Shown here piece after piece: positions 5,951 to 6,491 of a stretch of 6,491 bases of DNA; within the stretch, counting starts at the first letter, position 1, and each line of letters begins with the position of its first letter. Source of the DNA: Verrucomicrobiia bacterium. GTDB lineage: Bacteria; Verrucomicrobiota; Verrucomicrobiae; Limisphaerales; UBA11358. The stretch lies in contig JASHZU010000448.1 in assembly GCA_030042375.1 (NCBI GenBank), forward strand, positions 1-6,491, written 5' to 3'. The translations under genes were made by a program, and so were the position numbers. The notes under the pieces were generated by a model. It was not told where the DNA came from, did no database searches, and saw nothing but the letters and a program-made list of their open reading frames with translations.

Positions 5951-6491
5951 TCAAGAACGGCCGATCAAAATGCCCGCGAGAAAAACCAGTGCGCCGCCGA
6001 GCATGACTTGCAACAGTGCCGATACCAGCGGTGTGTCCATGAACCGATGCCGGATCCACGAGATCACGCTCAATTCCACCAGCACTACGCCGACGGCAAT
6101 GGTCGTGGCGGTTTTTACGTCGTGAATCAAATATGGCATGGTGTGGCCGAGGCCGCCGAGCGCGGTCATCGCGCCGCACACGAAACCGCGCGTCCAGGGG
6201 CGTCCGCGTCCGGTCAGGCTGCCGTCATCCGTTAACGCTTCGGCAAATCCCATGCTGATGCCCGCGCCAACGCTGGCGGCGAGGCCGACGAGGAAGGTTG
6301 CAGAACTGCTGTGCGTGGCAAACGCCGCGGCGAACAACGGCGCGAGCGTCGAGACCGAACCATCCATCAGGCCCGCGAGCCCCGGCTGCACGACCTGTAA
6401 CAGGAACAATCGTTTCTCGCGCTGCTTTTCTCCTTCGCTAATGCCCTTTTGCTTGATGTCTCCCGCAGTCTGGATATGGCCGCTTTCCTCT
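5951..6491 (-). CDS. VIT1/CCC1-family iron transporter, MbfA-like C-terminal membrane domain, cut by right edge
   Basis: The frame stays open to the right edge; the TTG at 6409 is internal, since a charged stretch rich in Lys, Glu and Gln (nt 6410-6490) precedes the first membrane helix. Five hydrophobic segments are visible, roughly nt 6388-6320, 6298-6233, 6190-6125, 6112-6056 and 6019-5960. Seen: LAGLMDGSVSTLAP with Asp at nt 6362-6364, and GAGISMGFAEA with Met at nt 6251-6253; these match the conserved D and SM-x-x-GE-type motifs of VIT1/CCC1 iron/manganese carriers. The wording of these blocks is closest, from memory, to MbfA of rhizobia, a fusion of a ferritin/rubrerythrin-like domain to VIT1 that exports iron. 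The predicted ferritin half would lie beyond the window; the charged stretch would be the linker. Inner-membrane metal export is inferred. DUF218 follows four bases after its stop. Confidence 0.87.
   Translation of the reverse strand, partial: EESGHIQTAGDIKQKGISEGEKQREKRLFLLQVVQPGLAGLMDGSVSTLAPLFAAAFATHSSSATFLVGLAASVGAGISMGFAEALTDDGSLTGRGRPWTRGFVCGAMTALGGLGHTMPYLIHDVKTATTIAVGVVLVELSVISWIRHRFMDTPLVSALLQVMLGGALVFLAGILIGRS

Noticed and set aside
5602..6006. A 134-residue plus-strand frame opposite DUF218 and the transporter end
   Set aside because: The minus-strand frames carry recognisable family motifs and near-continuous spacing; this one has none.

Overview
The window looks like a piece of a moderately GC-rich bacterial chromosome. 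The gene style, weak Shine-Dalgarno signals and dispersed CCCAGGGT-type palindromes suggest a Verrucomicrobiota/PVC-type organism. That assignment is an impression, because no rRNA or marker gene is present. Seven protein-coding genes and one short non-coding repeat cluster are supported.

Left region (1-1238, + strand): a two-gene unit, visibly AT-richer than the rest. The first gene is the C-terminal half of an AAA15/OLD-type ATPase cut by the window edge. Four bases after it comes a small RloB-like protein with TOPRIM-style acidic residues. The pair resembles RloA/RloB and AbiL-type (AbiLi/AbiLii) anti-phage modules, in which an ABC-type ATPase and a nuclease-like partner are separate proteins. 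The drop in GC suggests it was acquired.

Middle region (about 1380-5410, + strand): a good extended -10 promoter precedes a sugar-nucleotide modification cluster. The genes are an RmlC-like cupin, a TylCIII/TcaB9-type zinc-binding C-methyltransferase, a UDP-glucuronate-decarboxylase-like SDR and a Gfo/Idh/MocA oxidoreductase of the ketoreductase type. Together they could make a nucleotide-activated sugar with a C-methyl branch, plausibly for a surface glycan. Between the cupin and the methyltransferase lies a 219-base non-coding gap packed with perfect hairpins.

Right region (5407-6491, - strand): a convergent pair reads back toward the sugar cluster. It consists of the membrane half of an MbfA-like (ferritin-VIT1) iron transporter, cut by the right edge, and four bases later a DUF218 (YdcF/SanA-like) protein. 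The DUF218 stop codon interlocks with the oxidoreductase stop codon, so the two operons have no spacer.

The best candidates for something little described are the ATPase/RloB pair and the branched-sugar cassette built on a decarboxylase-like SDR. No tRNA, rRNA, CRISPR array or insertion sequence was seen.
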